Assembly: GCA_001632435.1 (NCBI GenBank) | Contig: KV424058.1 | Span: 1 to 64,000, forward strand | DNA: 64,000 nucleotides | From: Calocera cornea HHB12733 | Lineage: Eukaryota > Basidiomycota > Dacrymycetes > Dacrymycetales > Dacrymycetaceae | Reading direction: 5' to 3' | Shown: in pieces, positions 1 to 10,438 of the stretch | How positions within the stretch are numbered: position 1 is the stretch's first letter | Layout: each line of letters begins with the position of its first letter | Translations under genes and position numbers: made by a program | The notes under the pieces: generated by a model | Told to the model about the DNA's origin: nothing | The model's input: only the letters and a program-made list of their open reading frames with translations | Databases searched by the model: none

Positions 1-373
1 GGAGGCCTTGCTGAGGTTGCCAGTCGGCCCGCGTCACCCACGATGGGCATCACAGCAGCCAGAGGTGAGAGAAAAGCACCAGGAACTCTTGCTGGTCGAC
101 GTCGTGCAAAGAGTTTGGCGCACTCGAGAGCCTCGGAGCGCGCAGCGAAGGATTTGCAGCGGAAGCAAACCCGCGCCACCGCGCCACGCGGTGGTGAACA
201 TCGCGGCCCACGATTAGGTATTCTTACAGAGTACTGTAGCGCCTGTGGGCGGCGGCGGTGTATTTATGGGGTCTTGTGCCCTGGGTGCACGAGCGTGCGA
301 GGGAGGAAAAATGTATTCATACAGCTCATGATGGCATACATGCGTGGGTTCTAGATGCAGCGGAGCAAATGGG
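1..373. other. ATG9 downstream flank, no gene seen
   Basis: No supported gene. Positions 191-226 carry a 36-base block that recurs on the same strand at 63190-63225 with two mismatches (see the repeat entries). The open frames here are short and overlap each other in several frames. Confidence 0.5.
191..226 (+). repeat. 36-base dispersed repeat, copy 1
   Basis: Begins GTGGTGAACATCGCG and ends GATTAGGTATTCTTA. Same strand as copy 2 at 63190-63225. Confidence 0.85.
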
Positions 374-3266
374 TTACAGGACGGCCCTGCGCCGGTCGTA
401 TATGTCCGCCAGCAAGCCCATAACCCCTCCGTCGGCAAGCTCGTCCACTGCCTTGCCGTCGTCCATCGTGCTCGCCTCGATCGCTCCAGAGGCAGGGCGC
501 ACCTCGCGCACGTACGAGTCGCCCAGCTCGCTCGTCACTTCCTCGCCTTCGACGTCCTCCGCCACGGGAGAAGGCGACCCGCCGGCCCTCCCGGCGGTCG
601 GCTTCCTCCGCCTGTTCATCGACTTCTGCAGAGCACGCTCGTACAGCTGCGCGCGGTCGGCGATGTTCGTCGGAGGCGGGTGTGCGGGCGGAGGGAGATG
701 CATGCTCGGGATGGCCTGTGGCAGGGTGGGGCGGCCACGCGATTTGGAGCGGCGGAAAGCGGACGTGGTCGCGTGCGTGCCGGGGCTCGATTGGATGTTG
801 AGCTCGGCCAGGCGGGAGAGGTAGAGCGAGCCTGCGGGGTCGGAGGGGATCCACTCCGGGTGGGCGGCTTTGAAGTTGAGGAAGCTCTTCTCCATCTTAC
901 CTTCCTTGGACATGAATCGCTCGTCGCCTTGTGTGGTGGGTGCACCGTACTGAGGCACGGAGATTAGAGGTATTCTCTGATATTTGGATAGGGAGCTCAC
1001 GTTGATATTGCCGTGCCGCTTGAAGTCAAAGACGGCAAAGCTGCATACATAGCCCAGCCCGTCGACATGCACGGTAAACTCGCGGAAAAAGTCGATAATC
1101 GCAGGCGCACAAGCGGGAAGAGACAACCACAGGATGAACGGCGTGAGGATAACTGACAGCAGTTCTTGTACAAAGATCATGATCTTCATCTCATAGAGTT
1201 TGCCGAATTCGGTGTGGACCTGTGAATAATTCAGTATTGCACGTGCACTGCGCTTGAATGGCATACAGTCTTGGAATGCAGTTGATCCCGCCATTCCGTC
1301 GGCATATAGTGCGTGAACTCGACGACTTCCCGCATCAGCATCTCTGGGTCGAATACAGTCCTCTCGTCTGGGACCATTCCTCTCGAGACGGCCAACACAC
1401 TACCGAAGACACCGAGATAGAACAGGACGCTTCGATGCGGAGTAATCTCAAATCCAAGGAAGACGTCTGGGTTGATCACGGTGGCCAGCAGTAAAACGGC
1501 AGCAAAGGCACCCGCGACGAATGAGACGAAGCGCATGATGGCCGCGGTCTTCGATGACGGGAACTGTGAAATGTATTCCGTCGCGAACGGGTATGATTGA
1601 TGCATTCGGCGGGTGAACAGATGCGGTAGCTCGTTGAATTCTCGAAATTTCCATTGCGCCAGAGGAGTGTATTGCCGTCCTCCGATAGATGAGGGATTCT
1701 TGTGATATTCCTGGAGACGCATGAGTACAGAATACCAAGGTGCGCCCTCAAGTTTACCTCGAAATATCGGAAGAACGAGTACATCAACAGGTAAAGCACG
1801 ATGAAAGGGGCAAAGATGGCGTTGACGAAGCCCATGAAGATGAAGCGCCGCTTCAAGCCTTCAATCAGGACTTTGCGATTCCGTTCCTTCAGGAAGACTT
1901 GTCGAGGACGTCCATATGGGTCGCAAAAGAACGCCATGACACAGAATCGGAGATTCCATTCCAACGCTCTCGTGAGGGTTCCACTCCCACGCTCGGCCTT
2001 CACTTGCATGAAGGCAGGCAGAGGCAGCAACGACAGAGGCAGAGAGAGATCCAGCAACTCTTTGTTGAAAAGAGCGATAAGGTAATTCTCTTGACGCAGG
2101 ATGCGGTTGGCAATGTCATGGGCGTCCAGCTTGTGGTCCACCTTGCTACCAACCATGGATGATGAAAGGGCGGCCGCCGTGAGGGCGTTGGATTCACGAA
2201 TCTTCGATATGCGGGAGACCACGGCTGGCCAGGAGATGGTTTGAATATCAGCCTGTGTGGATGTCAGATAGCCTCTTTACTCTGATCACAGATACTTACG
2301 TCGGGTATACCGAGAAGGTAGGTATAAAAGCGATACATGTCAATGAGACGAATTATGCCATACACGTAGGAGACACAATGCCAGATATAGAAAGCGCCAA
2401 ATCCAGCGAAGAACAAGAAAGTCCAGCCAGAGAATCGAGATACACATTGAGGAATCATGACGTTGGAAAGTTGGGTATGATTGTGGATTGAGCTGTAGTC
2501 GATGCATGCAAGGAGAAAGGTCGAGAAAGAGATGACAAATCCGACAGTGCTGTCAATAGCGTTAGCGTCGCACGAAAAGGTGTATTCTGGCACTCACAGA
2601 AGATTCAAGCCTCGTGTCAAAGCAATGGTATATATACCCTTGCCGACGTAATACGCATACACCTGGGGAACCCATTAGCTGCTGCAACAGCCGAGGTTTG
2701 CTGCCATGACGTACCTCTTGAAGATAAGAATCCAGATTTTGGACATTGACCCAGTTCCACAATGCCCTCTCGTACGCATTCAATCCAGGCCTTCGAGGAC
2801 CTCGATCCCCGACCCCATTCCCTGTGATGGAGGCTGGTAATGGCAAGCCATTGTCGGTCGTGCGAGATTTGCCTTTCTTGGATCGTCTGGATGGCTTTGT
2901 AGGTTGCGGGCTTGGCTCAACCATAAAGCTTTGAGGAGGTTCGCTCCCATCCTCATCGTCTTCATCAGGAGCAGCCGAATGACTTGGGGCTTCCGTCTCT
3001 GGATCCTTCAACGCCTGGCGCTGCTGCATAGGCGTGCTCGCGCCATCCTCTGGATCGTCCAGCGGTTCTTCTTCGTTCTCTTCCGGTACAGAGTTGGCGA
3101 TAGAGTACCCCTGATAGTGCCGTCCCATAGGGTTAAGGAGGTTGAGAAAGGGTCGATGGTGAGAATTACTGTAGGTCGACGATGATGACAGGGAGGGAGA
3201 TGGCGGTGAGAGCGCCCGTGCTGCATGGCGCGAGCTCGATCCTCGAGGGAGAGAGTGTATAGACAT
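374..3266 (-). CDS. ATG9: Autophagy protein 9 (Atg9 lipid scramblase)
   Basis: Atg9 is the multispanning membrane protein of Golgi-derived vesicles that seed the phagophore; it scrambles lipids and works with Atg2 and Atg18. Six exons can be joined with GT-AG introns: 3266-2715, 2662-2598, 2549-2300, 2252-1758, 1710-1267 and 1219-374, giving about 883 residues, normal for fungal Atg9. The conserved core is plain: [19 protein letters not shown], the [11 protein letters not shown] block after the first membrane pair, [24 protein letters not shown], and [17 protein letters not shown] near the last membrane segment. The N-terminus (about 150 residues) and C-terminus (about 200) are polar and low in complexity, as is usual. 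The ATG at 3266 was chosen because residues just after it lead straight into [20 protein letters not shown]; an upstream in-frame start is also possible. It is divergent from the RING gene at 3577. Confidence 0.95.
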
Positions 3267-3576
3267 TTCCGTGAGTGACAGTATCTGCCATCCACTGTAA
3301 GAGTGTCGTCGTCTGCGCAAGAAAGGTGACAAAGAGGAGCGCCGTTGAGGACAGGAGTATGGTGGTCTGTGGAGAGGGGGCTGCGTGTCGCTGAGGAACG
3401 GCGGGAATGCCTCCGAAGACGCGGCGTCGTGACTGATTTCTTTCTCGACGCGTCTTGCACTCGAACGACGATCAGGGCGACTACTGTTCGATGCAGCAAG
3501 CGCTGATTCTGACGTTTAACATCGAAAACCCTCTCCGAGCGCCGTCCTGTTGAAGTCTGTACCTCTTCACTACGAG
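3267..3576. promoter_or_regulatory. Shared ATG9 / RING-gene divergent promoter
   Basis: The 310 bases between two divergent start codons must hold both promoters. An ACGCGT (MCB-type) hexamer lies at 3448-3453. No obvious TATA box was seen. Regulation by the hexamer is inference. Confidence 0.45.
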
Positions 3577-5195
3577 ATGTCCTCTGTGTCCGGCGCAAGA
3601 TCCTTCCCGTCTCCTCCTGCGGCGCGTCTGTGGCCCCTAATCCACTGCAATGTTTGCTTGCTCCCCTTCTTTCCCCACAACAATCCGTCGAATCCACCAC
3701 CCGTGCCGTTCTGGATGACAGAATGTGGCCATGTCATTTGCAACGCTCATCTCAGTGCGATAAAAGGGACCCGAGCGCTGGCGGACTGACGATCTAACTG
3801 CTCCATGCAGGATCCGATCAGACCTGCGCGTTCTGCAATGCTGCTTCTGCTCGCCCTGTGCCGCTGCAAGCACACGTTAGATTGCCTTTCAGGGCTGTGA
3901 TACACTTGCTCAAATCTGATCAGACAGATCCTCATTCATTGACCTCCTGGCATCTGTTCATCCCACAGGCCCTATCACAACTTGCGAGCGCGGCTCAGTA
4001 TCAGCATGAGTCTACTTCCCGACTTCTTTACGCCCTGCAAGAGAAGAAAGAGCGCTGTGAGCGGCAAGAGACGCTCCTGCAGAAGATTAAGCCCGAGTTA
4101 GAAAGCCTCAAGGCAACACGGAGGTACCTTGTTTTACCTGGCTGAAGCGGACGATCCCATCTCTACCTTACCCTCAGACAGGTCGACATCTTGCAGAGGG
4201 AAAATCAGGAACTTCGGAAACGGCTGGGAATGGATCCTGCAGGACCACCACTATTTCCATCCCCACCCAGAGATACGTCAACCAGTGCGGCAGTAACTGA
4301 AATTCAGGAGGCTCTCACGAATGGCAACGGAAAGCGGCCGTACCATCAGATTCAGTAAGTGTCCACATCATCATGGCAAAGCTGGCTTACGCCATCCTCT
4401 CAGAACGCCTGTACCGGTCCCCATGATACGCCCGCCTTCGATTCGACCTCCTACCTCGGCTGGTCATTCTGGCTCCTCCGAAAGGTCCTTCGGCGGTATG
4501 CCCACACATCCCGAACGCCTCACGCTGCCCGCTAGGGAGCAGGGTGCTGGATTCGGAGTGAGGGCTATTGAGCGGAATATCACAACACCAGTGCCGACAA
4601 TCCAGTGCGTACATCTTGATGTTCATCTTACGTGGAGCTTACATGCACCAAGGCAATTTGGATACGTGCCGCCAGCTACTCCGACTCATTTTGCGCCTCC
4701 GATTCGGCCGCTTCATACCCCGATTCATACGGGACATCGGCAGGATTGGAGATTCTCGGTACCATACCCTCCGAATCCAGCACACAATGGCAATATGGGA
4801 CCACCGCCTACTCCAGTCCATCGCAGAGCTCCGGTGGGTTATCCTCCGCAAGGTACACGTTGTTGGGTAATATTTTGTCGCGCATATACTTAACCTTCTC
4901 GTTAGGCGCCGCGCCGCCTGGCTTCCCTTTGCCTACGGCACCACAAGTCGCTCGCCCTCAGACCGCTCCTATCACAGAACGGATCCCACAACCACAATTC
5001 ACTCCTCAGCAGCAACACGTGCCAGCCCCTTTTCATTCCCGCACCAATCTACCCTCTGTAAACGTGCACGCGCTGCCATCAACGCCACGCGGACAACGAT
5101 TAGGCAATATACAAGCGGAGAGAAGTCGAAAGTTTGTTCCTGCAGCAGGAAAGCCAAACTCTAACTGGACACCGGTGAGCTCAATGGGACAATAA
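3577..5195 (+). CDS. RING-finger coiled-coil protein, Zip3/RNF212-like
   Basis: The first exon encodes HCNVC, then TECGHVICNAHL; splicing the intron that starts near 3755 brings in DQTCAFCN, completing a RING (CxxC...CxHxxC..H...CxxC) within the first 80 residues. One usual Cys is replaced by His in CNAHL. A charged helical segment follows (EKKERCERQETLLQKIKPELESL, then DILQRENQELRKRL), then a long Pro/Gln-rich tail to the stop at 5195. A RING followed at once by a coiled coil is the arrangement of the Zip3/RNF212/HEI10 SUMO or ubiquitin ligases that act on meiotic crossovers. Five or more introns are needed; the one between about 3895 and 3970 is uncertain. The meiotic role is inference from architecture. 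Confidence 0.6.
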
Positions 5196-5426
5196 TACTA
5201 TAATGCGGTCAAGTGGATGCTGTAATTTAATTGCTGTACCAAAACGGGGTATGCACGGTGCGTGCAACTGCACGGTGGCCGCCGCGGCCCGTCGCTCCGA
5301 TGTTCGCATTGTGTTTGATTTGACCAGGCCATGTATCCGCGTAGTTTTCTTCGCAGCCATTAAAACCCATCCTTCGTCAGCATCCATGTCCCCTCCAGGA
5401 TCCTCGTCTCAGGCACACCAAATAGC

Positions 5427-6079
5427 TCAAGCCTTCTTGTCCGCCGCAAGGATCTCCTGGACTCGCTTCAACTTCCCCTCGTTTCCAGTACCCGGAGCCA
5501 AGGACTTGTCCGTGCGCGTGCCGATGCGGATATCAGTAGCAATGCGAGGCGCGCCCTGGCCGTGCACTGCGAGACTGGGTGGGGTCAGTGACAAGAGTCG
5601 CGTGAGATAACGACGGGACGTACTGGCAATCACGGATGGCAGCACAGACATCATCCCATGGTCCTTCTGCAAGATGTTAGAAGATAGTAGCAGTGAGTTT
5701 CAGATCATGCTCACCCAAGTTCGTGCCGTATCCGCTTGAACTTGGTTCAGCGTGACCAGCAAATGAATCAAGTGAGAAGGCTCACTGCATCTATGAACAG
5801 TCAGACAAGCACTACAAAGCGAGACTCATAACGCACTTTGAAAGTCAACCCAGACTTCTCAAGTACTCGATGACACTATCTCCCAGTCAGCGGCTCTTCT
5901 GCGAACATATAACAACCGGCCGTAATACCTCGGCGATATATGGTCCAACCTGCGGGAATATAGGATCAGTACAAGGCTGCGTAGCCGCATCTTGCAAGAC
6001 GCACTGACGGTTCGCCTGTCCCCATTGGGATCAAGCAGAAGTCTGCTACTGCGTACAGATCTTGGCCTGATGTAGACAT
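5427..6079 (-). CDS. ECM15: UPF0045 / ECM15 thiamine-binding-like protein
   Basis: Small cytosolic ferredoxin-fold protein of the MTH1187/YkoF-like family; members form tetramers and some bind thiamine, but the cellular role is not settled. About seven short exons join to about 110 residues: MSTSGQDLYAVADFCLIPMG at the start, then PYIAE, VLEKSGLTFK, SGYGTNLEGPWDDVCAAI and HGQGAPRIATDIRIGTRTDK, ending in KLKRVQEILAADKKA. The order and spacing of LIPMG, YGTNLEG and PRI.TDIRIGTR.DK are family hallmarks. The start is the ATG at 6079. It lies tail to tail with the RING gene, 231 bases away. The exceptional intron density (introns of about 45-60 bases in such a short gene) makes automated models prone to error. 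Confidence 0.85.
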
Positions 6080-6378
6080 GATGGAGAAGGCGAAGATGAG
6101 TCGGAGCGGGACGGTCGCTGGCACAACCAATCGAACCTCAGGTCGTCCCGCGCCGGGTCGTCATCGGGCCCTTGCCGATGGGGGCGCATCGGAGCGAGAG
6201 CAAACACATACAGTCGGTTTGACAGCACGTATTTTCCAAGTCATGCGATCTACGAAACAAAGCTAGCGAAACAGCAGTACCACATGTATCTCCGAAATAC
6301 CACACCACAAGTTGGGAAATGAAAACGAAATTCGCTTTGTCTCATACGACACACCATCACCTCGGCTCGTCACCTCAG

Positions 6379-8075
6379 TTATTCATCAGCTTCCCAGAGC
6401 AGGCGCTCCGGATCGTTGGGCGTTTCGAGGGGATCGTCATCCAACTCAAGGATCTTGTTGTGCACCCGCACTCTCCACTTCTGGGCAATTGGATGCGTGT
6501 CGGCTATAGCTTGAGAAGCATCAATATTCCATCGAGTCCCCAAATTGGGTGGTGGGCGCGGGAAGTCAAGTTCCTGAACAAGATTGCGCAGAGACGCGGT
6601 CGAGTCTCTAGGCTCGCTCAATATCCACAACGTGATGTATCGGATCAGTCCGCGGAGAGTCAGTCCACATGTGTAGCTGAGGGGTGTGTCAACTGGGATA
6701 TCCGAGAGTCCTTCAATGTAATGGCTGACCTTTGAGTGTCTGCATCCCAGTAATCCAGGTGCTCCATGCCGAGCTCAGCAAATACCACACGATGGAAAGG
6801 CTCACGATACGTCCAGAAGACACCGTTATTCTCCAACTCATTTTCCAACACAAAAAGGCGCCGGGGATCAATGAAATCCAATGGGCCAGGAACTTGATGA
6901 TCTGCGTGCAACCGTTAGTGTGATCAAAGGCGGACAGAACACATGGACTGACTGATCCAGAACTGGATCGCCTTGCACAGCTGGACAAGCTTGAACGTAG
7001 GCGCTCCATTGACATGAACCAGCGCCTCTGCTCCGGCAGGATGATATCTTGTCGAAGGTGGATGCATATTATCCAGTATGTCATCAAACTTCTCGCGCTT
7101 GCGAGCGTAAGGCACGACTTGCTTCTCCCAGTCAAGGCCGGTTGGCCACGGTGCAGGTGCGACTTTCTGTAGCCTTGTACGTCGAGGGTGAGGAGAACGC
7201 GATCGCCGTCCAGTTGGTGCAGTAGTAGTAGGCATAGGCACGTATGTCGCCACTCTCGGACCAGGATATAGGAGAACCGGGCGTGCACCGAGCGATTTGA
7301 CACCGCAGCCCGGGCAGCGGCCTTTCACCCAGGTATTGCCACAGTTGGCGCATAAAAGAGCGATGCCATCCTTCGTCCGGCGCCTTAGACCTTTCCAAGT
7401 CAATGGAGCGAGATAGTCTGTCGGGGAACCATAGTCACAGACATCGCATGGAGATGGAGGGATGGGGACGCCAGGAGGGGGAGGCGGTTGCGGAGCTGCG
7501 AAATAGCTGTGCCAATACGGGCTGCGCGGTGCGGCAGGAGGAAACACCCTTGGAGCTGGCGGCGGTGGAGTGAAGTGCACGCGTGGAGAACGTGGTCGGA
7601 AGGGAGGGGAATGCGCGTAAGCCGGAGGCGTTTGAGAGCGAACATACCGGCGAGGTGGTATGTACGGCACCGATACTCGGGGTTGAGGAGGCGGTGTCTT
7701 GGTCCTCGCTGCAGGCCGGGTCTGGCCAGCCGCGGGTGTCGATGGACGCACAAATGGCCGAGGGGGACGAGGGCGATCCTGCGCCCTCAGCTGAGGGGGC
7801 GGCGTCTTTCGAGGCGACGGAGTCTGGGGCCGGCGTCCGAACTCGCTGATTACAGCGGGGTACGATGACCGGCTGGGAAAGGTCCTGCCGCAATGTTGAC
7901 AGAAGGAGTGATGTTTGACTTCGGTATCCTGGTTACAATGCGGGCATGGCATGTAGGTGCCAGACGGATCCTTGCTTCCATTCGGGTCGACCTCATTGAA
8001 ACGATTGTTGCCGCAGGTGCACGTCCCGGGATTGCTTCTGAACCGCGTATCACACTCGGCACACTGGAACAGCAT
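6379..8075 (-). CDS. Zinc-ribbon, proline-rich protein of unknown function (paralogue A)
   Basis: I do not recognise this protein. The ATG at 8075 begins MLFQCAECDTRF and is followed by two more Cys clusters (CPHCNQDTEVKHHSFCQHCG), a central region of about 150 residues very rich in Pro, Arg and Ser, another pair of CxxC motifs (CDVCD; LLCANCGNTWVKGRCPGCG) and a conserved C-terminal part starting at FDDILDNMH...HPAGAEALVH. An intron with donor near 6951 and acceptor near 6904 splices to NHQVPGPLDFIDPRRLF; a second joins the last exon, ending LLWEADE at 6379. The C-terminal module is shared with the gene at 10439-12576, including the intron position after FWI/TWI. Zinc ribbons suggest nucleic-acid or protein binding, but no function can be assigned. 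Confidence 0.75.
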
Positions 8076-8758
8076 TGCTCTGCAGAGGTGCACTGGTGAT
8101 CAGGGAGGAGAGGAGGAGCGCGGGGAACGCGGGAGCCGTTGCGCATGATGGGCTTATATGGGTGGCACCTCTTGCCCATTTGCCTGCACGTCGACGATCA
8201 CCGGGTGACTGCATCAAGGGAAGCGACGGACTTCTCCCGTTTGAAGAAGTCAGGGACGGCTGCCGAATCCGGCTTCGGGATAACAACTCACGGTCCGATG
8301 CGGTCCAGATGTCTTCTGGATAAGGCCATGACTTCTCGCTTTACGCTCGAGTAAGCGCCTGCAAGCGGAAGACTCCTCGATATGCGAAATACCGCCGTCT
8401 TTGTCCCGTAAATTGGGTCGACAAACCGCCAACTCTGCTAACCCCTTTGTTTGCGTCCGGCGCCCCACACGCCCGAAACACGTGTTTTACTGTGATGACA
8501 ATTCCGAGGGCAGTGCAGCGCAGGGAAACCTTGTGGACGATGGCCTTAGAGGCTTAGACCTTCCAAGTACGGACTGTCGTCACGTCACCATCTTCTACAC
8601 CTCTTTATCCTGCGAAGCATATGTTCGGAGGCGAAAAAAATCTCCTTTTGACGACAACGGCGTTGAAAACTTGCAATCTCGGGATATGGTGCGACCTGTC
8701 ATTGAGGGTTGATTGTCTGTGTCTACCCGGTGTCATTAGGCCACTGCTCCGAAAAGGC
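8076..8758. other. Intergenic, nothing recognised
   Basis: Upstream region of paralogue A. Only short overlapping open frames; no motif supports a gene. Confidence 0.4.
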
Positions 8759-9038
8759 TCATAGGATTACATTCCCTCGTCCGACCACGACCTGCTGTTC
8801 CTTCAACATATTCTCATGGACCCGTTCTGTCATGAGCACCACGACATCTGGAAATGGAGAGTTTGGTGTCATCCCCGGTGTAGTGTTCCAGTTGGATCCT
8901 GGCTTCAGTACGGATGGGTCAGGCAGGCCAACAGGGCCTGCCCCGCGGATCAGCACACGAGTACTTCGGGCTCCCATAACATTCACAAACGGATATACCG
9001 CGGGAAACCCTTGTGCTTGAGTACCTGTGTACCTGCAC
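8759..9038 (-). CDS. Possible 3' exon of the neighbouring zinc-finger gene
   Basis: An open stretch on the minus strand reads TGTQAQGFPAVYPFVNVMG and continues through VLIRGAGPVGLPDPSVLKP to GRGNVIL before a stop at 8759. A strong donor (GTACGT, near 9184) after NL in the upstream gene and a CAG acceptor near 9038 would join the two in frame as NLKYTGTQ, replacing the tail that otherwise ends at 9105. The implied intron (about 150 bases) is longer than most here. This is a suggestion, not a firm exon. Confidence 0.3.
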
Positions 9039-9104
9039 GTCTCTAGGATTGCGTAAAAGCGTCTTGTGGACCTAACCCACTGGTAGACGGCAACATTGAT
9101 TCAC

Positions 9105-9992
9105 CTAGTTATATCTATCCCTTGAAGGGCCGTAGTGGGTGCTGGACATCAATTGTTTGTACTCGAGCTCATCGACGTACTTAAGGTTGGCAGAAAACTG
9201 GTCACCTGACCCATAACCGCTACCAAAAGTCTCCTGGTATCCTGCCTCGGTATCATAGTCATCATTGCACTGCGGTCCTTCCCACTCTTCTTGTACCAAT
9301 GCCCTTCTTCCTATATTCTTCATAACGACAGGATGTCGCAGGCGGCGAGAACGGCAGGATGCGCAGACTCCCTCCGAAGGATCGTTGCCAGGCCGAATGT
9401 CCATATAAGGACAGCACATGGGGGCCCCACAGGCGCGGGACAGGCGAGTCATCCGAGGCTCTGGTGAATACGGTGGCCACTGGCGTGTTTCGGTTGGTCT
9501 CGTAGTGGTGAAAGAAGCATCGAGATCTCGGGTTGCGAGTTGAGGCCTATGAGAGGTAACTGGTAGGTGGCCAACCCGCTGAAATTCTTCGTACTGTCCA
9601 TATTGCGCAAGCGGAGGGCGAGGTATACCTGCGTCATCCGGGAGCGGGCGGTGGAATGGATACCGCTGGTGAATCGAGGTTCGAGATGTCCACAGATTTC
9701 GGGCCCCATTCATGGTCGTTGGATATGCAGGTTGCGGGGAGGAGCCACTGATGTAAAGGCCGTAGTCATCGTCCACAAATGTTGTTGAACCTCCTTCAAC
9801 TTCATACGGTCTGAGGGAGGCGAGGTACACCGCATAGTCCCGGGGGACATACTCATTGCCACCAATAACACCAGTAGGACGTTCGGTCTGAGAATAACAT
9901 CGGCAGGCGGGTATGCCAGGAGGGTTGAGGTCATGACAGCGAGGGCACACCCAGCCTCCACGACGATTCCGGACTTGATCGGAGCTGAACAT
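9105..9992 (-). CDS. Zinc-finger protein of unknown function
   Basis: Single open frame of about 295 residues from the ATG at 9992: MFSSDQVRNRRGGWVCPRC, then HDLNPPGIPACRC, a Cys4 ribbon of RanBP2/zinc-ribbon style at residues 15-30. A second Cys-rich area (CGAPMCCPYMD...CASCRSRR) lies near residues 190-225. Between them is a Tyr/Pro/Arg-rich segment without known domains. The open frame extends 89 codons upstream of the chosen ATG, but that part does not look conserved. It sits between the two paralogous zinc-ribbon genes on the same strand, and its N-terminal ribbon followed by a disordered middle is similar in style; no clear residue alignment with them was found. The 3' end may be spliced onward (see 8759-9038). 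Confidence 0.55.
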   Translation of the reverse strand: MFSSDQVRNRRGGWVCPRCHDLNPPGIPACRCYSQTERPTGVIGGNEYVPRDYAVYLASLRPYEVEGGSTTFVDDDYGLYISGSSPQPAYPTTMNGARNLWTSRTSIHQRYPFHRPLPDDAGIPRPPLAQYGQYEEFQRVGHLPVTSHRPQLATRDLDASFTTTRPTETRQWPPYSPEPRMTRLSRACGAPMCCPYMDIRPGNDPSEGVCASCRSRRLRHPVVMKNIGRRALVQEEWEGPQCNDDYDTEAGYQETFGSGYGSGDQFSANLKYVDELEYKQLMSSTHYGPSRDRYN

Positions 9993-10438
9993 GCGTGGGA
10001 AGACTTGGGAGGTTGGTTGGACAGGAGCACACAGCGGACTTGAAAGACTCTTTAAGTAGGACGCACACTGGGTCGTGCCTGGCAGTGACTGCGGACTTGC
10101 ATGAGTTGCGAGTCTGAGTCTTTCGAAAGCCGTGGCATGCCAGCAACGTGCAACGTGCCGTCGTAACTCCGCCTGTCGGCAATGCAGACAATCCGATTGG
10201 GTTTCCCGACGAAGCGATGGTGCGGAGTTACCCGCTTGAAGGTGTATGCTTCCGGGCAAAGGGTTTGAGCAGTCGATTAAAGTTTGATGATCGAGGTGCG
10301 CACTAAATCTTTACAGGCTGAGGCTTTTCGGAGATCGCGTTCATGTTATGGAGCATAGATACAGGCACTTCCCACCAGAGCGATGTGTCGCCCGAGTGAC
10401 AGGATTACAGCTTTGATGTGTATGTCGAACAGCTAGTT
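9993..10438. other. Intergenic, promoter side of the 9105-9992 gene
   Basis: Part is open on the minus strand in frame with the zinc-finger gene (to 10259) but shows no recognisable motif. Nothing else was seen. Confidence 0.35.
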
